Shown here: positions 30,395 to 39,461 of the stretch, one piece after another | Numbering within the stretch: the stretch's first letter is position 1 | How the letters are laid out: each line of letters opens with the position of its first letter | DNA from: Phytopseudomonas seleniipraecipitans | GTDB lineage: Bacteria; Pseudomonadota; Gammaproteobacteria; Pseudomonadales; Pseudomonadaceae | NCBI RefSeq assembly: GCF_900102335.1 | Contig: NZ_FNBM01000002.1 | Span: 558,001 to 622,000, forward strand | Reading direction: 5' to 3' | DNA: 64,000 bases | Notes under the pieces: model-generated | The model's database searches: none | Told to the model about the DNA's origin: nothing | Seen by the model: the letters and a program-made list of their open reading frames with translations, nothing else | Program-made: the position numbers and the translations under genes

Positions 30395-32026
30395 ATGTTC
30401 GCAACCGCCTCCCCGTCCTATGACGTCGAACGCGCCCAGGCGGTCGTGCGCCTCGTCATCGCGCCCATCGCAATCGGGTACACGCTGCTGCTTCATCAGC
30501 AATCAATCATCGCGCCGGGGCTGGCCTGGCAGATACTGTTGCTCGAATCGCTGTTCTTCGCCGCCTCACTGGCGCTGTGGATCGACATCCGCCGGCGCCC
30601 CGGCAACCGACCCGCACGGCGCGTGGTCACCATGCTCAGCGACTACATCTGCATCGCGCTGACCATCGCGGCAGGAGGCGCGCCCATGCTGCCCTTCTAC
30701 GCCATTCTGATCTGGGTCACTGTCGGCTATGGCTTGCGCTACGGCTCGGGCTACCTGTTGCTGGCGACCATCATGGCGACGCTTTCGCTGGTGTTCATCG
30801 CCAGCACCTCGGCCTACTGGCAGTCCCAACCCTACCTGATCATCACCCTGCTGCTCACCACCCTGATGGTGCCGGCGTACATGCACGCCCTGCTCAAGCG
30901 TTCGCGCCTCGCCGCCGAGGCCGAGCAAGCCGCCACCCTGGCCAAGTCGCAATTTCTCGCCCAGGCCAGCCATGACCTGCGCCAGCCCATCCACTCCATC
31001 AGCCTGTTCACCGCCTGCCTGCGCGACAGCAGCCTGGGCACCGAGCAACAGCGCCTGGTGGAAAACATCGACAAATCCCTGCACAGCGTCGCACGGTTGT
31101 TCCGCTCGATACTCGACATGTACTCGCTGGACAGCGGCAAGGTGGTTCCCCAGCTGGAAACCCTGCCGCTGCACAACCTGCTGCAGCAACTCGTTCAGCA
31201 GAATGCCGAGGCCGCGCGCTGGGCCGGTGTGGATATCCGCCTGCATTGCCCGCCCGTCTACGTGCGCGCCGATCAAAGCCTGCTGACCACCATGCTGCAG
31301 AACCTGCTCTCCAACGCCCTGAAATACGCCCCTGACCAGCCACTGCTGATCGCCTGTCGACGCAGAGACGCCAGCCTTTCCATAGAGATCTACGACAAAG
31401 GCCGCGGTATCGCCGAAGGACATCTCGATAGCATCTTCGAAGAGTTCTATCGGGTGCGGCAGGCGCGCGACAGCGACGTCGAAGGCATGGGTCTCGGGCT
31501 GACCATCGTGCGCCGGCTCGGTACGTTGATGGGCCTGCACATTCGCATCCGTTCCGTGGAGGGCCGCGGCACGCTTGCGGCAATCGATGGCCTGCACCAA
31601 GCCGCGGCGCCAGTCGAACGCCCCGCCACCGCTCAGGGCAGCAACCACTCACCGCGCATGCTCGATGGCCTGCGGGTGTGCCTGATCGAAGATGATCAGA
31701 ACGTGCTGCTGGCCACCGCGACACTGCTGAACAAGTGGGGTTGCGAGGTCGACACCTTCACCTCGCTACCTGACGTATCACGGGACTTCGACCTGGTAAT
31801 CACCGACTTCGACCTGGGCCGCGAAGCCTCCGGCGCCGACTGCATCAACCATGTACGCGCGCTCAGTGGCCGCAACGTGCCGGCCATCATCATGACCGGG
31901 CACGACGTTCGCCGCGTACAGGAGCAGTTGGGCGACGAGGACATTCCGATCCTCTCCAAACCCGTGCAGCCCGCAGAACTTCGCTCGCTGCTCGTGGCGC
32001 TCAAGCTCAGGGCACGAGCAGCATAG
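30395..32026 (+). CDS. Hybrid sensor histidine kinase with C-terminal receiver
   Basis: Started at the ATG at 30395 with AGGAAA upstream, giving 543 residues; the frame is open earlier but lacks a ribosome site. About five or six membrane helices fill residues 18-165. The kinase core has the phospho-accepting H193 in QASHDLRQPIHS, an N-box LLSNALKYAP, and ATP motifs YDKGRGIA and GMGLGLTIV. Residues 425-540 are a receiver with D471 in VITDFDLG. No periplasmic sensor domain is visible, so the membrane part is probably the sensor. It is convergent with a LuxR-type regulator three bases away, a likely partner (inference). The signal is unknown. Confidence 0.88.
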   Translation: MFATASPSYDVERAQAVVRLVIAPIAIGYTLLLHQQSIIAPGLAWQILLLESLFFAASLALWIDIRRRPGNRPARRVVTMLSDYICIALTIAAGGAPMLPFYAILIWVTVGYGLRYGSGYLLLATIMATLSLVFIASTSAYWQSQPYLIITLLLTTLMVPAYMHALLKRSRLAAEAEQAATLAKSQFLAQASHDLRQPIHSISLFTACLRDSSLGTEQQRLVENIDKSLHSVARLFRSILDMYSLDSGKVVPQLETLPLHNLLQQLVQQNAEAARWAGVDIRLHCPPVYVRADQSLLTTMLQNLLSNALKYAPDQPLLIACRRRDASLSIEIYDKGRGIAEGHLDSIFEEFYRVRQARDSDVEGMGLGLTIVRRLGTLMGLHIRIRSVEGRGTLAAIDGLHQAAAPVERPATAQGSNHSPRMLDGLRVCLIEDDQNVLLATATLLNKWGCEVDTFTSLPDVSRDFDLVITDFDLGREASGADCINHVRALSGRNVPAIIMTGHDVRRVQEQLGDEDIPILSKPVQPAELRSLLVALKLRARAA

Positions 32027-32029
32027 CGC

Positions 32030-32683
32030 TCAGCGCAGCCCGGCCTTTGCCGCCTTCACCGCCGCCGCCGCGCGGCTGCTGACATCCAGTGTGCGCAACA
32101 GCGAAGACACATGGATGCGCACCGTGAAGGGCGAGATATCCAGCTCGCGGGCAATCTCCTTGTTCGCCAGACCGCGCACCAGCAGCCGCAACACATCCTG
32201 CTGACGCGGCGTCAGCTGCTCCAGCAGGTGCCCGTCTTCACTGAAGGTCGGTACGCCAGCGGGCCCCAGCGTCAGCACGAAATCCCCGGCGCGAACTGCC
32301 AGCAGCGCCTGGGCGATTTCGTCAGGCGGCGTCGCTTTGCCGATAAAACCATCCGCCCCCGCCGCCATCACCTCATCGATCAGCTCGCGGTTGTCGACCA
32401 TCGACACAATGACGATCGAGCTGCGCTGAAAGCGCTGGCGCAACGCCCCAATAGCCTGCGGCGACTGCCCCGGGAACAGCAGGTCGAGCATAAACAGACT
32501 GGGCACGGCACCGGCATCGGCCACCGCAAGCACCTCATCCATATCACCCGCTTCGATAACACTGGCGTGGGGAAACACCCGCTGCGCTATGCGGCTCAAC
32601 CCTTCACGGAAAACCGGATGGTCATCGGCAACGATGATGCGTTCTGTCGGGGATCGGTCGGGGAAAGCGGGTGTATTCGTCAT
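32030..32683 (-). CDS. LuxR/NarL-type response regulator
   Basis: A 217-residue regulator. An N-terminal receiver ([14 protein letters not shown], phospho-acceptor Asp in [10 protein letters not shown], conserved Lys in [10 protein letters not shown]) is followed by a LuxR helix-turn-helix ([20 protein letters not shown], then [17 protein letters not shown]). It binds DNA as a phosphorylated dimer. No strong ribosome site stands before the ATG. The gene is convergent with the hybrid kinase and lies just beyond the tRNA terminator, so it marks the core-genome edge of the island. Confidence 0.9.
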   Translation of the reverse strand: MTNTPAFPDRSPTERIIVADDHPVFREGLSRIAQRVFPHASVIEAGDMDEVLAVADAGAVPSLFMLDLLFPGQSPQAIGALRQRFQRSSIVIVSMVDNRELIDEVMAAGADGFIGKATPPDEIAQALLAVRAGDFVLTLGPAGVPTFSEDGHLLEQLTPRQQDVLRLLVRGLANKEIARELDISPFTVRIHVSSLLRTLDVSSRAAAAVKAAKAGLR

Positions 32684-32815
32684 GGCATCAGACTAAGGTC
32701 ATCGCGGCAGCGATGCCAGCTCCGGGTTCGCAGTCTCGACGGGATGCGCGGCGTTACATTGGGAGCAGACGCGCAGCTGCTTTTAGAGGCGGGGCGAGCG
32801 GGTAGAGTACCCATA

Positions 32816-32842
32816 CGAAAAAGCCGCGCAACGCGCGGCTTT
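32816..32842 (-). terminator. Terminator of the tRNA gene
   Basis: Arms AAAGCCGCGC (32820-32829) and GCGCGGCTTT (32833-32842). On the minus strand the hairpin ends in a T5 tract, directly after the tRNA. A diverged copy lies at 39727-39749. Confidence 0.88.
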
Positions 32843-32847
32843 GGAAG

Positions 32848-32924
32848 TGGTGGGCCCACACGGACTCGAACCGTGGACCAAAGGATTATGAGTCCTCTGC
32901 TCTAACCAACTGAGCTATAGGCCC
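32848..32924 (-). tRNA. tRNA with CAU anticodon, probably tRNA-Ile2
   Basis: A complete 77-base cloverleaf on the minus strand with an encoded CCA end. The acceptor arm is GGGCCTA/TGGGCCC, the D-arm AGCTCAGTTGGTTAGAGC, the anticodon loop CTCATAA, and the T-arm has GGTTCGAGTCC. CAU can mean methionine, but the C4-G69 and C5-G68 pairs of the acceptor stem are those used by TilS, so lysidine-modified isoleucine tRNA is more likely. Such tRNAs are common integration sites, and the 3' half recurs inverted at 39676-39721. Confidence 0.93.
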
Positions 32925-32972
32925 TCAGAGGCCGGCGGATTATACCGATGCGTCTGCCAAGCGCCAATGCCG

Positions 32973-33640
32973 CACGGGCATATTCGCGAGCTATCCAACA
33001 ATTGTGATTGCAGATTGGACGGGCACACCTACCGTCGCTTGCATAACGTCACCCTGAATACGCCTGACGGCGCCACGCAGATCGACCACGTCTCCCTTTC
33101 TGTCTACGGCATTTTTGTGCTGGAAACGAAGAACATGAGCGGCTGGATCTTCGGCAGCGAGAAGCAGGCGCAGTGGACGCAGAAGCTCTACAAACGCACC
33201 TTCAAATTCCAGAACCCGCTACGCCAGAACTACAAGCACCTCAAAGCCCTGGAAGCCACCCTTGGCGTCAGCCTCGAGCATCTGCACTCGGTCATCACCT
33301 TTGTCGGCGGCAGCACCTTCAAAACTGAAATGCCGGCCAACGTGACCCAGGGCATCGGCTTTGTTCGCTATATCAAGTCATTCCAACAGCCGGTATTCAG
33401 CGAGGCTGACGTCGACGCCATGCGGCACACCCTGAAAACCGGCCGCCGCGCACCGACACTTGCCACCCACCGCGAGCATGCGCAAAACCTTAAACGCCGT
33501 AGCGATCCGACAGCCGAACGGCAATGTCCGAAAAGCGGCAGCGCGCTGGTTATCCGCACCTGTAAAACAGGGGCCAATGTCAGCTAACCATTCTAGGGCC
33601 GCTCTACGTTTCCGAAGTGTCGAACGAGGCAGAGCCTTTG
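32973..33640 (+). pseudogene. Decayed NERD-domain gene, duplicate of 35040-35810
   Basis: From GHIREL onward the sequence follows the intact NERD protein at 35040 nearly base for base, but the N-terminal membrane segment is missing and the first 20 codons are scrambled. Near the end CPKCG has become CPKSG, and a stop after GANVS removes the GQKFWGCSTFPKC zinc finger, although homologous DNA continues to about 33640. The copy begins next to the 5' end of the tRNA. It is probably the remains of a duplication that left the Fic gene between two NERD copies. Confidence 0.8.
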
Positions 33641-33663
33641 AAATGCAAGAGGGACCTATAAAT

Positions 33664-33677
33664 CGTGGTCTGTCCCC
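33664..33677 (+). repeat. CGTGGTCTGTCCCC motif, copy 1
   Basis: The same 14 bases occur on the opposite strand at 41612-41625 beside the broken integrase. Both copies lie next to truncated genes, as expected for remains of a small mobile element. Confidence 0.5.
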
Positions 33678-33829
33678 TGTTACTAAACCTGAGTACTGAT
33701 CCCACTGGGGGAGTTGGCCGTACGAAAGACCAGGTTTCAGAATTGGACGATGCGCCGATTAACCGGCAATATCAGCTCATCTCGTGAGCCGAATAGGCTT
33801 GCTAATCGGCTCACCGACGAGCGAAGCGC

Positions 33830-34954
33830 ATGAACGACCCCTTCTGGATCTGGCAACAGCCCCATTGGCCACACTTCACTTGGCAAGCTGAACCGCTCGC
33901 GCCACTGTTACGTGCTTGCGTCCATGCACAGGGGCGTCTACTGGGCATGCTGGACGCCGTTGGAGGTAATGCCGAGGTGCAAAGCAGCCTGGAGGCCATG
34001 CTGCAGAACATCATCACGTCGTCTGCCATCGAGGGCGAGCAACTAAACATCGGTTCGGTGCGTTCCTCATTGGCCAGGCGCTTGGGGTTGAATGAGGATG
34101 GTCGCACTACACCCCGTTCGGAAGGGCTTGCAGCGCTGTTGATCGATGCAACTCGGGAATGTCAGTCATCGTTGGATCTGCCGCGCCTACTTAACTGGCA
34201 TCGCTGGCTGTTTCCTGTCGATGAGAGTCTAGCGGCTAGACCTCTACGCATTGGTGAACTGCGTGGCAAGGAGCCGATGCAGGTCGTTTCTGGCCGGCTT
34301 GATCGACCAACCGTTCATTTCGAAGCACCGCCACGGGAAGGGCTAGATCAGCAAATGACGGACTTCTTGGCCTGGTTCGAAAGCAGCCGCAACGATGCAG
34401 GTCTCGATCCATTGCTGCGAGCCGGCATTGCTCATTTCTGGTTCGTGACACTGCACCCATTCGATGATGGCAACGGCCGACTTACGCGGGCGATCACCGA
34501 TATGGCCTTGGCACAAAGCGAGCAACAAGCCATCCGCTTCTACGCCATGTCAGCGAGCATCCTTGACGACCGCGCTGGCTACTACCGCGTCCTCGAGACC
34601 TGTCAGAAAGGCGGGCTGGATATCACTGCATGGCTGCAATGGTTCTTGAGTACGCTGCTAAAGAGCCTGGAGCAAGCCTTGGCACGTATCGACAGAGTGC
34701 TGGCCAAAGCACGTTTCTGGCAGGCGCATCGTGGGCAGGCTCTGTTTGCAGAACAGATCAAAGTGCTTAACCGGCTGCTCGAAGGTGGCGAGCGTGGTTT
34801 TGAAGATGGCATCAGCGCCGCTCAGTATCAGGCTGTTGCCCAAGTCTCCAAAGCTACTGCAACAAGGCATTTGAGCGATCTGCTGGAAAGGAACTGCATC
34901 GCTCGCTTGCCTGGCGGGGGACGTAGCACTCGCTACCAGATCGTTACGGTCTGA
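33830..34954 (+). CDS. Fic-family protein (AMPylator type, class II)
   Basis: A 374-residue protein. The Fic core HPFDDGNGRLTR is at residues 209-220, with all residues for transfer of an AMP or similar group intact. An N-terminal inhibitory helix motif TSSAIEGE (residues 63-70; SxxxE, then Gly) makes it a class II, self-inhibited Fic protein. Residues 1-60 resemble the DUF4172 N-domain, and the C-terminal 60 residues look like a winged helix (KATATRHLSDLLERNCI). Such proteins modify host targets and some act as toxins. It lies between the two NERD copies in the island, on the plus strand, with no obvious antitoxin gene beside it. Confidence 0.88.
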   Translation: MNDPFWIWQQPHWPHFTWQAEPLAPLLRACVHAQGRLLGMLDAVGGNAEVQSSLEAMLQNIITSSAIEGEQLNIGSVRSSLARRLGLNEDGRTTPRSEGLAALLIDATRECQSSLDLPRLLNWHRWLFPVDESLAARPLRIGELRGKEPMQVVSGRLDRPTVHFEAPPREGLDQQMTDFLAWFESSRNDAGLDPLLRAGIAHFWFVTLHPFDDGNGRLTRAITDMALAQSEQQAIRFYAMSASILDDRAGYYRVLETCQKGGLDITAWLQWFLSTLLKSLEQALARIDRVLAKARFWQAHRGQALFAEQIKVLNRLLEGGERGFEDGISAAQYQAVAQVSKATATRHLSDLLERNCIARLPGGGRSTRYQIVTV

Positions 34955-35039
34955 CAAAGCTCACGTTTAATACTATCGTGCCATTACGCGAAATTTCGGT
35001 ACTATCCAGCCAACGCAGGATTCTCCGAAAGGTCGAGAA

Positions 35040-35810
35040 ATGGACTTCACCCCTGTCATCGCCCAGGTCTTGGGCATGCTGGCCTGGTTTATCCCAGCCG
35101 TATTTCTGATTGCGCTGTTCAAGTCGCCGTGGGCCAAGGGCCATATCGGCGAGCTGCTTGTGCGCTTCTTCGCTCACCGGCAGTTGGATGAGCACACCTA
35201 CCGCCGCTTGCATAACGTCACCCTGAATACGCCTGACGGCACCACGCAGATCGATCACGTGTTTCTCTCGGTCTACGGCATTTTCGTGCTGGAAACGAAG
35301 AACATGAGCGGCTGGATCTTTGGCACCGAGAAGCAGGCGCAGTGGACGCAGAAGCTCTACAAACGCACCTTCAAATTCCAGAACCCGCTGCAACAGAACT
35401 ACAAACACCTCAAAGCACTGGAAGCCACCCTAGGCGTTAACCCCGAGCATCTGCATTCGGTGATCACCTTTGTCGGCGGCAGCACCTTCAAAACCGATGT
35501 GCCGGCCAACGTCACGCAGGGCATCGGCTTTATCCGCTACATCAAGTCATTCCAGCAGCCGCTATTCAGCGAGGCTGAAGTCGACGCCATGCTAAAGGCC
35601 CTGCAAACCGGCCGCCGCGCACCTACCCTCGCCACCCATCGCGAGCATGTGCAAAACCTCAAGCGCCGGAGTGATCCGACAGCCGAGCGGCAATGCCCGA
35701 AATGCGGCAGCGCCCTGGTTATTCGCACGCGTAAAACAGGGGCAAATGCCGGCCAAAAATTCTGGGGCTGCTCTACCTTTCCCAAATGCAAAACCATGCA
35801 GAGCCTTTAG
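35040..35810 (+). CDS. NERD-domain nuclease-like protein with topoisomerase-type zinc finger
   Basis: A 256-residue protein. Residues 8-27 are a membrane helix. The NERD domain follows (about 37-160) with GHIGELLV, IDHVFLSVYGIFVLETKN and QNYKHLKALEATL, the pattern of a PD-(D/E)xK-like nuclease fold. The C-terminus is a four-cysteine zinc finger of the kind found at the end of bacterial topoisomerase I: CPKCGSALVIR then GQKFWGCSTFPKC. The domain was named from nuclease-related proteins, and its exact activity is unproven. A decayed duplicate lies 2 kb upstream, across the Fic gene, and an Mrr gene follows 38 bases later. Confidence 0.85.
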   Translation: MDFTPVIAQVLGMLAWFIPAVFLIALFKSPWAKGHIGELLVRFFAHRQLDEHTYRRLHNVTLNTPDGTTQIDHVFLSVYGIFVLETKNMSGWIFGTEKQAQWTQKLYKRTFKFQNPLQQNYKHLKALEATLGVNPEHLHSVITFVGGSTFKTDVPANVTQGIGFIRYIKSFQQPLFSEAEVDAMLKALQTGRRAPTLATHREHVQNLKRRSDPTAERQCPKCGSALVIRTRKTGANAGQKFWGCSTFPKCKTMQSL

Positions 35811-35848
35811 CACGCGGCCATAACACCAATCCTGCATCTGGAGTAGCA

Positions 35849-36769
35849 ATGTCCGTCCCAACCTACGACCAGTTCATCGAACCGATCCTGCGCTACCTGG
35901 CCGCCAAGCCTGAAGGGGCCGTAACGCGCGACGCCCACGAGGCCGCTGCGGATGCGCTGAACCTTTCAGAGAGTCAGCGCCAAGAGCTAATAGCCAGCGG
36001 CCAGGCTACTTACAAAAACCGTGCTGGTTGGGCCCATGACCGCCTCAAGCGCGCCGGACTATCCAGCAGCGCCAAGCGTGGACACTGGAAGCTGACTGAA
36101 GCAGGCATCACCTATGCTGCCCGGCACTCTGCTCCCCTAGCGGCGGATAAGGTCGAGCAACTTGCCATCGGCTTTATGGACGTAAAACTCAAGACACCCA
36201 CGGATGCGATCCCTCTCGATGGGCAAGAGCAAGCTGCTCGAGCTCCAAGCTCAGCGACTGTCAGCCCTGACGACCGTTTGGAGCAGGCGCTGCGTGAACT
36301 ACGCGAGGCAACGTCAGCAGACCTGCTGGATAACCTTCTACAAGTCAGCCCAAATCGTTTTGAGGTCATTGTGTTGGATGTGCTGCACAACCTTGGCTAC
36401 GGCGCGAGCCGCAACGATCTGCAGCGTGTTGGCGGCAGCGGTGATGGTGGTATCGACGGCGTGATCTCACTCGACAAGCTCGGCCTGGAAAAGGTCTACG
36501 TCCAGGCAAAACGTTGGCAAGGCACCGTTGGGCGACCAGAGCTGCAGGCTTTCTATGGTGCTCTTGCAGGGCAGAAGGCCAAGCGTGGCGTATTTATTAC
36601 CACCTCAGGTTTTACGGCACAGGCAATCGACTTCTCACGTTCAGTGGAGGGCATGGTGCTAGTTGATGGCCGTAGGCTGGTTAGCCTGATGATGGATCAC
36701 GAGGTTGGCGTCACCTCGCGACTGCTCAAGTTACCGAAGCTGGATAGCGATTACTTCGATGAAGAATGA
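35849..36769 (+). CDS. mrr: Mrr-type modification-dependent restriction endonuclease
   Basis: A 306-residue protein started at the ATG at 35849 with GGAG six bases upstream. Residues 1-90 are the Mrr N-terminal winged helix (YDQFIEPILRYLAAKPEG). Residues 165-290 are the Mrr catalytic domain with GSGDGGIDGVI (Asp at 203) and VQAKRW (Gln219, Lys221), a complete PD-(D/E)xK active site. Mrr enzymes cut DNA carrying foreign methylation and can be triggered by pressure or foreign methylases. No methylase is seen beside it, as expected for this class. It forms a likely operon with the NERD gene. Confidence 0.9.
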   Translation: MSVPTYDQFIEPILRYLAAKPEGAVTRDAHEAAADALNLSESQRQELIASGQATYKNRAGWAHDRLKRAGLSSSAKRGHWKLTEAGITYAARHSAPLAADKVEQLAIGFMDVKLKTPTDAIPLDGQEQAARAPSSATVSPDDRLEQALRELREATSADLLDNLLQVSPNRFEVIVLDVLHNLGYGASRNDLQRVGGSGDGGIDGVISLDKLGLEKVYVQAKRWQGTVGRPELQAFYGALAGQKAKRGVFITTSGFTAQAIDFSRSVEGMVLVDGRRLVSLMMDHEVGVTSRLLKLPKLDSDYFDEE

Positions 36770-36920
36770 CCGGGGAGGAAAGAAATCAGTCTTCTTCCGT
36801 TTATACAGAATTTTATAGCCATGACAATGATAGGATAAATACCATACAGAAACCCATCGAGTATTTTTCTCAGAACAAACGCAAGACACCTAAGGGCTGG
36901 CTAAAGTCGAGAAATACGAA

Positions 36921-37631
36921 ATGAATTCGTCACACGCACAAAAACAGACCGTAAAGGAAATTCTTCTTTCTCTTCACGAGAAATTTGGTCAAAACATAAA
37001 CTCCCTAGAGGGTGACCCATGGGAAGTAATAGAAAAAATTGATATGAACTCTCGCATAATCAGCGAGATCAGAACGATTCTATCTGACGAGCACTGTGAC
37101 ACCGAGGGCCAATCTAAAATCTGCTCAGAGCTCCTAGAAGAGGTGTTCTCGGACTTCTCACTAGCAATGTACCTCTGCAGTATTGGTCTCATTGTTCAGG
37201 CTAGAATGTCTGTTCGGAGGGCCTTCGAGATTGGACTAGCCACGGTCTACATGTGGGATCTACCACATGAATACTGGGGATGGAGAAGTGGCGATCAAGA
37301 TCTTAGCTTTTCAGCCATGGTCACTCATTTAAACTCTTGCGGTTACTCTGAATATATCAAGCACATCAGGGGGGGCGACTTTGCGTGTACAATCTGCGAT
37401 CAATCTAAATTTCAAAAAATATACAGAGAGCTAAGCAATACTGTTCACGGAAAAATATCTGAACTCCCTCCCCTATCTCCGGAGAGATTCCTTCCAAATC
37501 GGAATGGCGTCATAGACCATCTTACTCTGACAGCTTCTGCACAGCGGGCCGTCATTGAACTCTTACTTGGACGATTTAGCGGTCTGAGGGAGAAGATTGA
37601 AGATGCCTTTCCAGCAATAAAGAGAAACTAA
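36921..37631 (+). CDS. Unknown AT-rich gene, HEPN-like, first of a two-gene cassette
   Basis: A 236-residue soluble protein that I cannot assign to a named family. It is mostly helical. A segment YRELSNTVHGK contains R169 and H176 in an Rx6H spacing, the motif of HEPN ribonucleases. Upstream helices (VQARMSVRRAFEIGLATVYM) also fit that fold. The DNA is clearly richer in A and T than the core genes, so it was acquired. The stop is followed after three bases by the start of the ATPase gene, so the two are surely co-transcribed and probably act together. HEPN assignment is by motif only. Confidence 0.7.
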   Translation: MNSSHAQKQTVKEILLSLHEKFGQNINSLEGDPWEVIEKIDMNSRIISEIRTILSDEHCDTEGQSKICSELLEEVFSDFSLAMYLCSIGLIVQARMSVRRAFEIGLATVYMWDLPHEYWGWRSGDQDLSFSAMVTHLNSCGYSEYIKHIRGGDFACTICDQSKFQKIYRELSNTVHGKISELPPLSPERFLPNRNGVIDHLTLTASAQRAVIELLLGRFSGLREKIEDAFPAIKRN

Positions 37632-37634
37632 TAA

Positions 37635-39395
37635 ATGAACAAGGATTCATCCAGCGTCAAATACACCGGAGAAGACCTTCTTCAGACAGCTCGATGCGAA
37701 GACCTTCTCTACAATCAAATTCGCGACGTATCAGTGTTGGGAGACTTTGAAAGACGTATCATTGACGCGCTGAAGGGTAACGGCGCCAACCTTCTAGAAG
37801 GAGCCCGTGGCGTTGGGAAATCAATGCTGTTGCGCATGGCTGAAATTGAATTAGACAATATATTCCAAATCGACAAGAAGCTTGGAGTTTACGTCAACTT
37901 CAAAACCAGCACACTACTTGAAGGCGTCAAAGCAGACGAGCGTGACGCATTCCAGATCTGGGTAAATATTAAAATACTCGAAGCGTTACACGAAAAACTA
38001 CTAGCGCTGAATCTCATTGCTAAAACAGGTGCCAGCGACCCTTACCAGAGGGTTTTCGGAATCTCTTCAGTGATCGAAACGAAAGCGATGCTCGAAGAGA
38101 AAATACACTTATTACAAAAGCTCGCATTTAGCAAATCAGGCCAAAGTGACATTATAAAACAGATCGGTAGTGACTTCCTAGCCAAAGCTCAAGATACAAG
38201 CTTTCTAGTAAACATAATTAAAGAAATAGCAGAGCAGTTTGACCTGCACAAAATAATATTCTTCTTCGACGAGGCCGCCCATACATTTATACCGACGCAG
38301 CAAAATATATTCTTTGAGATTTTCAAGCTGCTACATGGTGGGATAGTCGCCTGCAAGGCTGCAGTTTATCCAACAGTCACTAATTACGGCAGAAACTTCG
38401 AAGTTGGCCAGGATGCAATCGTATTGCCAGCTGTCAGATTTGACCCCGGCGAGAGTGGCCGGAGAGAAAACCGCCTACATTTCCGCGAAATTCTTGATAA
38501 GCGCCTACCAAAAACTAGCGCTCAAAGGAAAAAAATATTTCAGCGGGGCGCGGAACTCGACCTATGTATCGATCTTTCAAATGGCAACCCACGAGCCTTG
38601 CTACATATACTAAACAGCGCCCTTTCAGGCAACGGAGCATTATCAGAGCGCTCCGTTGGGTTAGCGGTACAGAACTATGTTGACCAAGCTCTTATCCCAT
38701 ACCACCAAAGCCTGTCTAAGCGACTTCCTGTATACGCATCTCATATAAGGGTAGGCTTGGAACTGCTTCGAGGATATTTAGTCCCAGAAATCAGGACAAA
38801 AAATCACCGTAAAACAAAAAGCGAATATCAATCGGCATTTTTCACAATACAGAGGGACATGTCACCAAACTTAAAATTATCGCTTGATATTTTAAGCTAC
38901 TCTGGAATGGTTTCCCAATTAGGCACCGTGAAAATAGCCAGCGGAACAGGTCCCCGCTATCTAGTAAACCTGGCAATTCTGGCCACAGAAAAAGCATTTG
39001 ATACTCCCAAAACTGCAGATGCCATAACACGACTAAGCCTGACGGATTATCGAGAGTTCTCTTCATCAGACCCTCAAATCAAGACATATCTCGACTCTCT
39101 TCTGCTGCCCAGTGAAACCTGCCCAGGCTGCTCTGCGCCATTACCTCTAAATGCAAAATTTTGTAGTGAGTGCGGAACTAAAATCACAGCAACTTCAATC
39201 GTCAGCACTCTCTTAGAAGAGCCAGTTAGTGAGTTATCCATTAGCGAACGTCTAAGAAATAGAATTAAGCCAAAGTACCCCACGGTCGGCTCTGTTGTTC
39301 AAGCGAAGCGCGCAGATCTTATGCAAATTTCTTACATCAAGGATGTTCGATCTAGAATTATCAAAAACGCTGCCGATGAGTTTATTTCTGGATAA
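37635..39395 (+). CDS. P-loop ATPase with C-terminal zinc ribbon, partner of the HEPN-like gene
   Basis: A 586-residue protein. Walker A is GARGVGKSMLL (residues 56-66) and Walker B IIFFFDEAAH (D212, E213). Past the ATPase core, the segment NGNPRALLHILN (near residue 315) resembles the sensor-2 region of ORC/CDC6-like STAND or AAA ATPases, and winged-helix-like stretches follow. Cysteines C496, C499, C510 and C513 make a zinc ribbon, CPGC...CSEC. The gene is AT-rich like its partner. This layout recalls the ATPase subunits of phage defence systems, but I cannot match it to a named one. It starts three bases after the HEPN-like gene. Confidence 0.8.
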   Translation: MNKDSSSVKYTGEDLLQTARCEDLLYNQIRDVSVLGDFERRIIDALKGNGANLLEGARGVGKSMLLRMAEIELDNIFQIDKKLGVYVNFKTSTLLEGVKADERDAFQIWVNIKILEALHEKLLALNLIAKTGASDPYQRVFGISSVIETKAMLEEKIHLLQKLAFSKSGQSDIIKQIGSDFLAKAQDTSFLVNIIKEIAEQFDLHKIIFFFDEAAHTFIPTQQNIFFEIFKLLHGGIVACKAAVYPTVTNYGRNFEVGQDAIVLPAVRFDPGESGRRENRLHFREILDKRLPKTSAQRKKIFQRGAELDLCIDLSNGNPRALLHILNSALSGNGALSERSVGLAVQNYVDQALIPYHQSLSKRLPVYASHIRVGLELLRGYLVPEIRTKNHRKTKSEYQSAFFTIQRDMSPNLKLSLDILSYSGMVSQLGTVKIASGTGPRYLVNLAILATEKAFDTPKTADAITRLSLTDYREFSSSDPQIKTYLDSLLLPSETCPGCSAPLPLNAKFCSECGTKITATSIVSTLLEEPVSELSISERLRNRIKPKYPTVGSVVQAKRADLMQISYIKDVRSRIIKNAADEFISG

Positions 39396-39461
39396 GTCCA
39401 TACCCACTATTCGGCAGTTAGTCTCTCCTAATAACATGAGGCACAGTGCTAAAAAATTGCC

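Noticed and set aside
32848..32924. Reading the tRNA as elongator tRNA-Met because of its CAU anticodon
   Set aside because: The C4-G69 and C5-G68 acceptor pairs and the AGCAG...TGGTC arms match tRNA-Ile2 better. Not excluded, but less likely.
32967..33587. An apparently complete 206-codon gene beside the tRNA
   Set aside because: Comparison with the intact NERD gene shows loss of the N-terminal helix and the zinc finger and a mutated cysteine; treated as a pseudogene.
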